A DNA stretch of 8,573 nt from Desulfobulbaceae bacterium (GCA_030633145.1 DAOVTM010000163.1:1-8573), one strand, 5' to 3'. Positions 1 through 7,544 are shown, counted from the first letter of the stretch. The notes: generated from the letters alone by a model not told the origin. Numbers and translations: made by a program.

Positions 1-346
1 CGGGTCGTGTTGCTCAGACATTTGGTTGCGTGGGCGCCGAGGCTCGATGTTTTACCTTCTTGATAGGGTGTTACCCAGGGGGATGAAGATTAAAATAAGG
101 AAACAATCAGACTACCAAGCGTGTTTGATAGATACTTTTTTGAAATTCAATCTATTTGAAACTGATTTTTCGGTAGAAACGGCTCACACTATAGAAAAAT
201 CTGAGTCAAAATAGCTGGGGGAGATGGAGAGTTTTTTGTATCTTTCAGTGTCAGGAATTAGTCTATGAAAGTGCTTGACAAGGACATCCTCTGTATTGAA
301 ACAACGGTTAATACCTGAACTCTATGATGAGGACTGAAAAATGACA
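1..346. other. Left flank without a recognisable gene
   Basis: One plus-strand frame is open from the window edge to a TAG at 212-214. Its only start for a 62-codon product is a TTG at 26 with no ribosome binding site, and an in-frame ATG lies at 47. The peptide is basic, resembles no family I know and has no motif. It could be the tail of a gene that begins outside the window, or chance. Positions 215-346, downstream of the kinase stop, show no convincing hairpin followed by a T-run, so I cannot place a terminator for the kinase. Confidence 0.4.
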
Positions 347-3300
347 TTAGTCCGACCGGTGTGGTCTGGATATACTTTCCGGAAGTGCGGCAACTATTGA
401 TCGTATTTCAAACAACTTAAACGGTTTCCCCAGGAACCCGTCCGGTTGCATGGTCAGCTCTCGAAAAAGCGGGTCATCTTTTGCGTAGCCACTGGTCAAG
501 ACAACCGGCAGATCCGGATCAATCGCTCTGATCTCCTCCATGGCCTTAATACCATTCATGTCAGGCATGGAGACATCCAGCAGAACCGCACGAAAATGAA
601 CATCCTGCCTGCTGATTATGTCAACCGCCTCCTGTCCGTTTCGGGCGGTATGAACCGCTAAGCCGAACGATTCAAGTATTTTTCTTCCCATCTCAAGGAG
701 CATGGTGTCATCATCGGCGAAGAGGATGTTGCCCTGCAAAATTTTCGCATCGCTCTCCTGCTCAGGCTTTCTGGATTGACGTGGAGCGATCTCATGCCTG
801 GGTGCAGATTTGGAGGGTAACAAAATCGTGACAACGGTTCCCTGATCCGGGTGGCTTTCAACAGTCAGTGCGCCATGGTGAGCCTTTAAGATACCCACTG
901 CCAGAGCTAACCCAATACCTCTGCCGATAAAACGGGTGGTGAAAAACGGTTCAAAGATGCGCAGGATATTCTCCGGACTGATACCATGCCCGCTGTCTTT
1001 GATGCGGCAGAACACATAGTCCCCATCTTTCACGTCCATATCATGAAAGGGAATTGGAAAAGAGTCGGCCTTGAAAAAACCCTCTCCAAAGTCAACCTCA
1101 ATCTCCCCAGTTCCTTCAGAAAACGATTCAACACTGTTGGCAATAATACCGCCAATGACCTCCTTCATCTGCTCGCTGTCCATGGAGCAGTAGAGCGAGC
1201 CGTTCCCGGCACCATATTGGAGCGAAACAGCAGACGGGAACAGTGGACTGTTTTCCGTTATGACGGTTTTGACAACCTCGACCAGGTCCTCTCTGTGCAG
1301 AGTCAGAGGACGCTGTCCCACATAGGTAAGCATCATGGAACCGACCTGGCCTGCGCTCTTGGCAGCCTGCAATGCCTGCTCAGCCCTTGTCCGCTCCTCT
1401 GTTCCCCTGGATAAAAGAAGAAGTAACAGCTCAAGGTTACCGTGAACTCCCATGATAGAATTGTTGAAACGATGGGCAATGGCACCTGCCATGTTTCTTA
1501 AACTGTCAAACTGTTTGAGCTGCTCCTGCTGCCTGGCGGTTTGCAGCCGTAGTTCCTCCTGTTCTTTTCTATCGGTTATGTCAAAGATAATCCCTGCGAG
1601 CCGCTGAGGAGCTTCATTTTCAGCCCGTTCAATAATCCTGCCAATGCCAAGCACCCATATCCATCGCCCTGATTTATGACGCAGTCTATACTCACTCAGG
1701 CAACTCTCGCTGCGGCCTTCCAGGTGATCTGCTAGGGTCTGCATCACCCTGTCGTAATCATCAGGATGTATCCGACTTTCCCAGTCTGCAAACTCCCGGC
1801 TCAACTCAGCCAGACTATATCCAAGGGTTGCGGCATAATGCTCATTAAAGGTCTCTTCTCCGGTCTGGAGATTCCAGTCCCAGGTACCCAGTCCTGCACC
1901 ATCTATTATAAATTCCAGCCGATCCCTGGTGACCTGGATTGTTTTCTCCATCAACATGGTTCGGGTGATATCAACCAGATACCCTCGATAATGGGTAATT
2001 ACATTATCACTATTCCGAACCGGAATCGAGGTTTGCAACACCCAGACAAGACCGTGATCACGGGTCATTAGCCGGTACGGATCATGGGCAAAAGACATCT
2101 TTCGGATCTTGCACTCTGCCAGAGCCGATGCAACGGATTGCCGGTCATCCGGGTGGATTAAATCAGCGTAACAGACCTGTCCTGACAGCAGCTCCTCCTC
2201 TTTATAACCGAGAATATCCCTTACATTTGCGGAAACCTGTTGCACAGATAACTGCTCGCTGTTCTCCCAGGTAAAGGTCATGACAGGACCTGCCATGAAC
2301 AGATCCTGCTCCTGCTGCAACTCATCAGCCTGTTGCTGAAGATGATCAATGGACTCATTGAGGGCCTGATTCAGGTCAGAAATTTTGTGAACCAACCTGC
2401 CCAGGCTGAAATACAAGATCAAAAAAGAACAGAGCAGTAACAGACCGCTCAAGACAACAATCCATGTTACCCTGTTTGCAGCCTCAGCCGTCCTCTCGGT
2501 GATATCCAGAACAGAGATCAGCGTCCCCTGCAGCTTGTCATCATAGCTTAAGAGGTTGAGAACCTTAACAATGACATAGATCTTATCCGCAAGACAGATC
2601 CGCTGCCTGTCCAGGCTCCAGTCAACCTGGTTGCGTATTCTTTTAAATAACGGTAAATGTCCAGACTGGATGGTGATTGAATTATCGGAAATTGCAGGCA
2701 GAATCGTATTGGTGGCAAACCTGAATTTTTCATTATCAAAGAGAAATCCCACAGGGGTGTGCATTCCTGCAAAAACAGCATCAAGCAGAGAATCGCCCTT
2801 GATGGCAAACTGAACCAGACCTATATGATTCCCCTCATACAGCACCGGCTGGACAATAGTATAAATCAACCCCTGGCCTGCAACGATATAGCCATAAGAA
2901 GGGGTAAGAGTCGCATTTGCGTTCACTATATCCGGACGCATTGTACTGATATCATCATCAAACTTGTATGGAAAATGCACCCTCAGGAAATTTCTGCTTT
3001 CAGGGGTTATCCATGCCAATGAGGAAAAATGACTGTTTTCCTCTTGAAGAATCTTAAAAAATGGTTGTGACAACCGCTGGAGTTCCTGCCGGTCACGCCG
3101 GGCAAAGGCATTGAGGGTCTCCTCTCGACTCTGTATGTTTTTATAACTGATAAAACTCTTTATTCGATTGCGATAGACAACTCGCTGCTGCTCTTCAATA
3201 GACTGGGCTATAATCTTTATATTTGCTATCCTGTTATCAATATACGCCTCTATATTCTTGTTGCTGAACTGGATAAACACAGCTATGAAAACAGTACTGA

Positions 3301-3352
3301 TGATGACAATTAACAGCATGACTGATGCGATGACCTTCCACTTGATGCTCAT
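347..3352 (-). CDS. Membrane-bound hybrid sensor histidine kinase (Cache-like sensor, 2 PAS, HisKA, HATPase, receiver)
   Basis: A 1001-residue hybrid two-component kinase, numbered from the ATG at 3352. Membrane helices near residues 6-29 and 295-316 bracket a roughly 265-residue extracytoplasmic region that looks like a double-Cache sensor. A Gln-rich coiled coil (about 318-352) follows, then two PAS/PAC domains (about 353-468 and 478-595, each with an IHPDD motif). The H-box AIAHRFNN places the phosphoacceptor at His627. The ATPase domain (about 728-848) shows the N-box Asn739, the G1 box DSGHG (786-790), EPFFTTRF, and the glycine lid GRGIGLA (810-816). A C-terminal receiver (about 874-991) has the acidic cluster DDD (880-882), phospho-acceptor Asp926 in LLDVSMPDMNG, Thr953 and Lys976. 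All key residues are present, so it should be active. The signal is unknown. No phosphotransfer protein or output regulator lies nearby, so it is an orphan here. An in-frame TTG at 3373 would add 7 residues; I prefer the ATG, which overlaps a leader ORF stop. Confidence 0.95.
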   Translation of the reverse strand: MSIKWKVIASVMLLIVIISTVFIAVFIQFSNKNIEAYIDNRIANIKIIAQSIEEQQRVVYRNRIKSFISYKNIQSREETLNAFARRDRQELQRLSQPFFKILQEENSHFSSLAWITPESRNFLRVHFPYKFDDDISTMRPDIVNANATLTPSYGYIVAGQGLIYTIVQPVLYEGNHIGLVQFAIKGDSLLDAVFAGMHTPVGFLFDNEKFRFATNTILPAISDNSITIQSGHLPLFKRIRNQVDWSLDRQRICLADKIYVIVKVLNLLSYDDKLQGTLISVLDITERTAEAANRVTWIVVLSGLLLLCSFLILYFSLGRLVHKISDLNQALNESIDHLQQQADELQQEQDLFMAGPVMTFTWENSEQLSVQQVSANVRDILGYKEEELLSGQVCYADLIHPDDRQSVASALAECKIRKMSFAHDPYRLMTRDHGLVWVLQTSIPVRNSDNVITHYRGYLVDITRTMLMEKTIQVTRDRLEFIIDGAGLGTWDWNLQTGEETFNEHYAATLGYSLAELSREFADWESRIHPDDYDRVMQTLADHLEGRSESCLSEYRLRHKSGRWIWVLGIGRIIERAENEAPQRLAGIIFDITDRKEQEELRLQTARQQEQLKQFDSLRNMAGAIAHRFNNSIMGVHGNLELLLLLLSRGTEERTRAEQALQAAKSAGQVGSMMLTYVGQRPLTLHREDLVEVVKTVITENSPLFPSAVSLQYGAGNGSLYCSMDSEQMKEVIGGIIANSVESFSEGTGEIEVDFGEGFFKADSFPIPFHDMDVKDGDYVFCRIKDSGHGISPENILRIFEPFFTTRFIGRGIGLALAVGILKAHHGALTVESHPDQGTVVTILLPSKSAPRHEIAPRQSRKPEQESDAKILQGNILFADDDTMLLEMGRKILESFGLAVHTARNGQEAVDIISRQDVHFRAVLLDVSMPDMNGIKAMEEIRAIDPDLPVVLTSGYAKDDPLFRELTMQPDGFLGKPFKLFEIRSIVAALPESISRPHRSD

Positions 3353-3381
3353 ATACGGGACTGCTGTTGACAATGCGACAT
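3349..3381 (-). CDS. Possible 10-codon leader ORF overlapping the kinase start
   Basis: An ATG at 3381-3379 is preceded by AAAGAGA (3394-3388) at a 6-base spacing. This is the best ribosome binding site upstream of the kinase. The reading frame encodes MSHCQQQSRI and stops at TGA 3351-3349, overlapping the kinase ATG (3352-3350) as ATGA. The kinase ATG has no strong Shine-Dalgarno of its own. Translational coupling from this leader is therefore plausible. The alternative is that the same site, 14 bases away, serves the in-frame TTG at 3373. Nothing in the peptide suggests an attenuator; it is too short to judge as a real product. Confidence 0.3.
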   Translation of the reverse strand: MSHCQQQSRI

Positions 3382-3401
3382 GAAATATCTCTTTGTTGAT
3401 A

Positions 3402-3430
3402 TTGTTTATTATTATATGATACTTTATTAT
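3402..3430 (+). promoter_or_regulatory. Weak candidate promoter for the divergent cyclase remnant
   Basis: TTGTTT (3402-3407), a 17-base spacer, then TATTAT (3425-3430) face the decayed cyclase gene. The -10 is good but the -35 is poor. It overlaps the kinase promoter on the other strand, so if both are real, the two would interfere. Confidence 0.2.
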
Positions 3431-3455
3431 ATGCTATTCTTCGATCTGATTTCAA
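3426..3455 (-). promoter_or_regulatory. Sigma70-like promoter for the hybrid kinase
   Basis: On the minus strand, TTGAAA (3455-3450) is separated by 18 bases from a perfect TATAAT (3431-3426). Transcription would start near 3419, about 38 bases before the leader ATG and about 67 before the kinase ATG. A second TATAAT at 3416-3411 lacks a matching -35. The 112-base divergent intergenic region is very AT-rich, so chance matches are possible. Confidence 0.45.
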
Positions 3456-3493
3456 GGCTTCTTGAAAAAACTGACTACTTTTTCCGAGAGCAA

Positions 3494-4272
3494 ATGAAAA
3501 TAAACATATTTACCCGATGGAAACTCCATCTTGCCACCCTGGTGGCTCTGTTTTTTCTTACTGTTTACAGCAAGCTGGTCTGCCCTTTTGTTGACAACCT
3601 GCCCTTGGTGGAACTACTCATCAACCTTGTGCTGGTGATTGTCTTTCAGACCGGAACCAGGGAGCTGCTGTACCGATTCATTCCCCGCAGCCAAACCCTT
3701 TCCTGGGCCAGGCAGGGTTACTACCTGTCCATTATTTCCGTTATCCAGATATACCGTTCTCAAGCCATCTCAAGCTGCTCAGCGGATACTGGGTACTGGG
3801 CGGGATCATTCGAGAACGTATCAGCCGTAGAATTGTTGAAGGATTTTTCCTCTTTACCCTGGCACCTTCTCTGGTCATGTTACTGGTCATTCTCCGCTAT
3901 ATCTTCCAGGGAGAAATCGATAGCGAAGTTGCCCTTGAAGTCGCCTATATTGGCGCCCTGCGCTATGGCCGGGAAATAGAGAAGGATACCCTCTTGATTC
4001 GTGAGGGGCTACAGGGGATCGGTCGAGGTGAATTTAACATCCGCCTTGATTCCAGTCGTGCAGATGACCTGGGGGGAAATAGCAGAGGGGATCATAAGGT
4101 GCGGATGGGAGGTGAGCGGACTGAGGTGGTGGTACTCATGGCCGATATTCGGGGCTTTACCCCTTTGTCCGAATCCATGGAACCGGAAGAGTTGACCATT
4201 CTACCACTTGACCTCGACGTGTGCATTGCCTCTACCATGCTGCCGATGATCCATGCAGAGTATCCTGTTTAA
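3494..4272 (+). pseudogene. Decayed membrane-anchored class III adenylate/guanylate cyclase
   Basis: Intact members carry an N-terminal membrane region, a HAMP linker and a catalytic domain making cAMP or cGMP. The likely start is ATG 3494, with GAGAG at 3486-3490. The first frame encodes membrane segments and reads to about 3725-3740. Sense then moves to another frame, which resumes with RYPDIPFSSHLKLLSGYW and runs through further membrane helices into a HAMP-like stretch (IREGLQGIGRGEFNIRL, SSRADDLG). At 4071-4076 a run of six G shifts the frame: with five G it would read DDLGEIAEGI. That frame carries GEIAEGIIR to about 4099. The earlier frame then resumes with MGGERTEVVVLMADIRGFT, the start of a class III catalytic domain, whose first metal-binding Asp is codon 4144-4146. 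After EPEELT (to about 4197) the homology stops. The second metal-binding Asp, the substrate residues and the rest of the domain are missing, with an unrelated tail to TAA 4270-4272. It cannot be an active cyclase. Confidence 0.85.
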
Positions 4273-4281
4273 ATCTTATGG

Positions 4282-4318
4282 CAGACTCCGTCTGTCCTGT
4301 ACTGCCGCTGGAGCGGCA
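4282..4318. repeat. Two small adjacent hairpins
   Basis: CAGAC-TCC-GTCTG (4282-4294) and TGCCGCT-GG-AGCGGCA (4303-4318) are perfect inverted repeats of 5 and 7 bp just after the cyclase remnant's last stop. Neither is followed by a T-run, so they are not clear intrinsic terminators. With the next element they make three hairpins in 68 bases. Confidence 0.5.
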
Positions 4319-4323
4319 AACAA

Positions 4324-4349
4324 GGTTCCCACGCAGGAGCATGGGAACC
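4324..4349. repeat. REP-like palindrome GGTTCCCACGC...GCATGGGAACC
   Basis: Arms GGTTCCCACGC (4324-4334) and GCATGGGAACC (4339-4349) pair with a single mismatch around an AGGA loop. From memory, close relatives of this GTTCCCACGC / GCGTGGGAAC palindrome are dispersed, many-copy intergenic repeats in various proteobacterial genomes. Only one copy is in this window, so its repeat status here is inference. Confidence 0.6.
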
Positions 4350-4390
4350 AGTGGGTTATCCAGTGTAGGTTTCGTTCAGGATTGTCATGA

Positions 4391-4536
4391 TCACCGCTGA
4401 GTTATCTTTGTAGCCAGTTCCTCGCTGACCGCCATCCGTCCTTCCAGAACACATTCCTTTCTCGCCGGGACGCATTCTCCCTTGAGCTTCTTGCAGGCAT
4501 CATTTCTATATCATAGTTTTTACAGTGAAAAGTCAT
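4391..4536 (-). pseudogene. Frameshifted gene for a 48-residue four-cysteine protein
   Basis: ATG 4536-4534 follows AAGAGA at a 7-base spacing. The frame reads MTFHCKNYDIE, then turns into low-sense sequence that stops early at 4404-4402. Adding one A after codon 11, in the A-run at 4503-4506, restores a coherent protein: ENDACKKLKGECVPARKECV, then LEGRMAVSEELATKITQR, ending at TGA 4393-4391. The restored product has cysteines at 5, 15, 22 and 29 (CX9CX6CX6C), followed by a charged tail, and would be cytoplasmic and possibly metal-binding. I do not recognise the family. The clean ribosome binding site, sensible restored composition and correct stop argue for a real gene that is broken, or for a one-base sequence error. 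It stands alone between the cyclase remnant and copA. Confidence 0.6.
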
Positions 4537-4564
4537 GTTGTTTTCTCTTGGAGGCAGTTTTTTC

Positions 4565-4587
4565 CTGTTAATATTTTCTGTTAATAT
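4565..4587. repeat. Direct repeat CTGTTAATAT x2
   Basis: CTGTTAATAT occurs at 4565-4574 and again at 4578-4587, separated by TTT (13-base period). It sits 29-51 bases upstream of the small cysteine-rich gene's start on the minus strand. It could be a paired binding site or a local duplication. Confidence 0.4.
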
Positions 4588-4664
4588 CATGGGATTATTT
4601 GGCCGAACCGATCACTGTAGCAAGAAATCCCGGAAAAATCTACTGGTTCTATCCTGTCTTATGC

Positions 4665-4694
4665 TTACAGTTACATTGTAGCACTTGTTATTAT
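4665..4694 (+). promoter_or_regulatory. Weak candidate promoter for copA
   Basis: TTACAG (4665-4670), an 18-base spacer and TATTAT (4689-4694) lie about 57 bases before the copA start. The spacer contains a TACA/TGTA pair (4666-4669 and 4677-4680) that is too far apart to match the CopY box, and I see no CueR- or CsoR-like dyad. No copper regulator gene is in the window. Confidence 0.2.
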
Positions 4695-4751
4695 TTCTGA
4701 AATATTTACCAGCTCTTTGATGAATGGATGAATCGTTTATAAGGAATTGTC

Positions 4752-7469
4752 ATGACAGATAAAAATAATGTGTATGTCCTCCAGGTTGACGGCATGACCT
4801 GTAAACACTGTGAAGCCATGGTGGATAAAACTGTATGCGAGATATTCGGAGTAATTGATGCCAGGGTTGACTTAGAGGGTAACAGGGTAGAGGTAAACGG
4901 CGGTGACCCGGCAAAGGTGATTGCGGCGATCAACAAAGCCGGGTATGAGGCCCGGTCGGAAACCACTCACGAACCTGCTGATACATCATCCCCCTCTGAG
5001 ACAGAAAGTCAACTTGCACTCCAACCCGATGAACCGGGCTACCTGTTGAAGGTAACCAATATGACCTGTGCGTCCTGCGTTGCCAATGTGGAAAAGGCCA
5101 TCCTTGCAGTGGATGGGGTGGAGTCTGCCTCTGTCAACCTGCTGGAAAAGATGGCAGCAGTCAGGGGCGGAGATTCAAAGGAAGTGGTGGCAGCGGTCAG
5201 AGAACACGGCTATGACGCTGCTTTAAAGGAAAACGAAGAAAGAGAGCAAACAGACACTTTTTTCCTCTCTTTTGCAGATTCGCAGACTGATCTTGCCCAG
5301 GTTGAAGCGATCATTCATACCAACGATCCAGACAGCCGCTGTCAACCGCTGGATAATCGCTTACAGGTAACCAGCAGCCTCCATCCGGCAGATCTGGTGC
5401 TTCTCCTTGGGGATGAGGGTATCAATGGAACAATTGAAGAACTGTATATTGACCCTCATCTTGCACAGATCGAAGAGAGTCGGCTGGAAATACGCCGATC
5501 CTGGCAACGAGCCATTGTCGCCGCTGTGCTGGGATTCGGCATCATGGCTGGCGAGATGTCGGGACTCTTCCCCCCTCTGGTCGAAAACCAGGTGTTCTGG
5601 TTCCTGCTGGCCCTGCTCTGTCTCGGAGTGATGTATTTCAGCGGCAGAAATTATTACATTACAGCATGGAAACAGGCCAGATACCGCAGTTCCAATATGG
5701 ATACCCTGGTGGCACTGGGAACCGGTGCGGCCTGGCTGGCATCACTCATCATCATTGTCAAACCAGATTTTATTCCTGGCCAGGAGAGCCGTCTCTATCT
5801 TGATGCCTCGGTTCTGATCCTCGCCTTTCTTCAGTTTGGTCACGCCCTGGAAACCAGTGCCAAACGAACCACCAGCGAGGCCATCAGCTCCCTGATCGGG
5901 CTGCGGGCCAGGACGGCCATGCTCAGGCGTAAGATGACTGAGATCGAGGTGCCGGTATCCCTGCTGCGACTGGGCGATATTCTCCAGGTGCGACCGGGCG
6001 AAAATATCCCCATTGACGGTGAGATAGTTGACGGATCCACCACCGTGGATGAGTCCATGCTCACCGGCGAACCCCTGCCGGTGCGAAAATCCATGCCCGA
6101 CCAGATAACCGGCGGCACTATCAACAAGACCGGTTCTTTTGCTTTCAAGGTGACCAGTAGGGGCGAGGACACCACCCTGGCCCGAATCATCAAGATGGTA
6201 AAAAAGGCACAGATGGGTAAGCCGCCCATTGGCAGACTGGCAGACCGGGTAGCATCAGTGTTTGTACCCATCGTTATCTGCATTTCTATTCTCACCTTCG
6301 TAATCTGGTATCTTGTTGCCCCGGATTCACGTCTGGCTTATGCCCTGACCACTGCCATTTCGGTGCTGGTCATTGCCTGCCCCTGTGCCCTGGGACTTGC
6401 CACCCCCATCGCCATCATGGTGGGTACCAGCCGGGCAGCCGACCTGAACGTGTTAATCCGCAACCCCGATGGTCTGCAAACCGCCTCCACCCTGACCCAT
6501 TTGGTGGTGGATAAGACCGGTACCCTGACCATGGGTCAGCCGGTGGTTACGGAAATTTATCCGGCAGACGGGATCGATAAATCCCATGTCCTCCAGACTG
6601 CTGCATCCCTGGAAACCGGTTCCGAGCATCCCCTGGCCGAGGCGGTTTTAAAAACCGCAGAGCAAGAAAGGCTTGAGCTTTCCGCTATGACTGATTTTTT
6701 CGCCAAAGCGGGCAGAGGAGTAGAAGGTATAGTTGACGGACAGCGTTGTTTTCTCGGCAACCATCATTATCTGACGGAAAATTCTCTGATTCTACCCATG
6801 GATTTAAAAGAACTTGCGGATGGTAAGGCTGGACAGGGGACAACACCGATCTGGCTGGGAGATGAGCAGCAGGTGCTGGGGCTGTTGATCCTCCGTGATC
6901 CGGTACGGGAAGACTCGGCTCGGGCAGTGAAGGCTCTGCAAAAAAATGGAGTCAGCCTGGTGATGTGTACCGGCGATAACCGAGCCACCGCCGAAGCCGT
7001 GGCTGCGGAATTGGGTATTGAAGAGGTACATGCCGAAGTGCTGCCCGAAGAAAAACTGGAGGTGATCCGTAGATTGCAGGCAAAGGGACACAAGGTCGGG
7101 ATGGTCGGAGATGGGGTCAACGATGCCCCGGCCCTGGCCCAGGCAGACACCGGTTTTGCCATTGGCTCAGGCACTGATGTTGCCATTGACAACGCTGATA
7201 TCACCCTGGCCGGTGACTCCCTGGCCCATGTTTCGGTTGCCATTGGTATCTCCCAGGCCACCATCCGCAACATCAAACAAAATCTTGTGGGAGCCTTTAT
7301 ATACAACATGGTAGGTATTCCCTTTGCCGCAGGGCTGTTTTTCCCTCTGACCGGCTGGCTCCTGCCGCCCATGTTTGCCTCGGCTGCCATGGCTCTGTCT
7401 TCGGTGACCGTGGTTACCAATGCTAATCGGCTGCGGTTTTTTAAGCCTGATTATTTTTTCCAGAGATAG
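4752..7469 (+). CDS. copA: Cu(+)-exporting P1B-type ATPase
   Basis: A 905-residue inner-membrane pump that uses ATP to export Cu(+) from the cytoplasm. The start has AAGGAA (4741-4746) five bases upstream. Two heavy-metal-associated domains carry GMTCKHC (Cys17, Cys20) and NMTCASC (Cys106, Cys109). Residues about 168-230 look like a third such fold without a CXXC. Eight membrane helices follow from about 253. Visible motifs are the actuator TGE (438-440), the transport site CPC (543-545), DKTGT with phosphorylated Asp587, the SEHP motif (His626-Pro627), TGD (740-742) and GDGVND (786-791). YN (851-852) and M880 with SS (883-884) in the last helices complete the Cu(+) (P1B-1) signature, as opposed to Zn/Cd pumps. 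It is longer than typical bacterial CopA (about 750-830 residues) because of the third domain and linkers. It stands alone, with no CopZ chaperone or copper sensor gene adjacent. All catalytic residues are intact. Confidence 0.96.
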   Translation: MTDKNNVYVLQVDGMTCKHCEAMVDKTVCEIFGVIDARVDLEGNRVEVNGGDPAKVIAAINKAGYEARSETTHEPADTSSPSETESQLALQPDEPGYLLKVTNMTCASCVANVEKAILAVDGVESASVNLLEKMAAVRGGDSKEVVAAVREHGYDAALKENEEREQTDTFFLSFADSQTDLAQVEAIIHTNDPDSRCQPLDNRLQVTSSLHPADLVLLLGDEGINGTIEELYIDPHLAQIEESRLEIRRSWQRAIVAAVLGFGIMAGEMSGLFPPLVENQVFWFLLALLCLGVMYFSGRNYYITAWKQARYRSSNMDTLVALGTGAAWLASLIIIVKPDFIPGQESRLYLDASVLILAFLQFGHALETSAKRTTSEAISSLIGLRARTAMLRRKMTEIEVPVSLLRLGDILQVRPGENIPIDGEIVDGSTTVDESMLTGEPLPVRKSMPDQITGGTINKTGSFAFKVTSRGEDTTLARIIKMVKKAQMGKPPIGRLADRVASVFVPIVICISILTFVIWYLVAPDSRLAYALTTAISVLVIACPCALGLATPIAIMVGTSRAADLNVLIRNPDGLQTASTLTHLVVDKTGTLTMGQPVVTEIYPADGIDKSHVLQTAASLETGSEHPLAEAVLKTAEQERLELSAMTDFFAKAGRGVEGIVDGQRCFLGNHHYLTENSLILPMDLKELADGKAGQGTTPIWLGDEQQVLGLLILRDPVREDSARAVKALQKNGVSLVMCTGDNRATAEAVAAELGIEEVHAEVLPEEKLEVIRRLQAKGHKVGMVGDGVNDAPALAQADTGFAIGSGTDVAIDNADITLAGDSLAHVSVAIGISQATIRNIKQNLVGAFIYNMVGIPFAAGLFFPLTGWLLPPMFASAAMALSSVTVVTNANRLRFFKPDYFFQR

Positions 7470-7489
7470 TAATCAACAATCAATCATGG

Positions 7490-7499
7490 TATAGTACTA
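7490..7499. promoter_or_regulatory. Possible vapBC promoter/operator
   Basis: In the 75-base gap after copA, a -10-like TATAGT (7490-7495) overlaps a perfect 8-base palindrome TAGTACTA (7492-7499), about 46 bases before the antitoxin start. VapBC complexes usually repress their own promoter through palindromes, so the placement is suggestive. No good -35 is visible. Confidence 0.2.
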
Positions 7500-7544
7500 A
7501 CATAGGCTATTGAAATGTCGCTATTGCATCTGGAGAAAAATTGA

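Noticed and set aside
1..11. GGGTCGTGTT at the left edge resembles the left arm of the 8361 repeat
   Set aside because: Only about nine bases match and no second arm follows. Too short to call a repeat copy.
26..214. 62-codon plus-strand ORF
   Set aside because: TTG start without a ribosome binding site, no recognisable motif, and the frame is open to the window edge. Described only as part of the left flank.
986..1414. 142-residue plus-strand ORF opposite the kinase
   Set aside because: Antisense to the HisKA/ATPase coding region with no motif or start signal.
3877..4272. 131-residue plus-strand ORF as an independent gene
   Set aside because: It starts inside a membrane helix of the cyclase remnant and has no start signal. 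It is one frame of the broken gene.
4402..4590. 62-residue minus-strand ORF taken at face value
   Set aside because: Its second half is out of frame. The real gene starts at the internal ATG 4536 and needs a one-base repair, so it is annotated as a pseudogene instead.
4666..4680. TACA...TGTA as a CopY-type copper operator before copA
   Set aside because: The CopY box needs two bases between the half sites. Here there are seven, and the rest is not symmetric.
6767..7420. 217-residue minus-strand ORF opposite copA
   Set aside because: It is fully antisense to the conserved ATPase domains, Ser/Ala/Pro-rich without motifs, and lacks a ribosome binding site. A shadow of copA codon bias.
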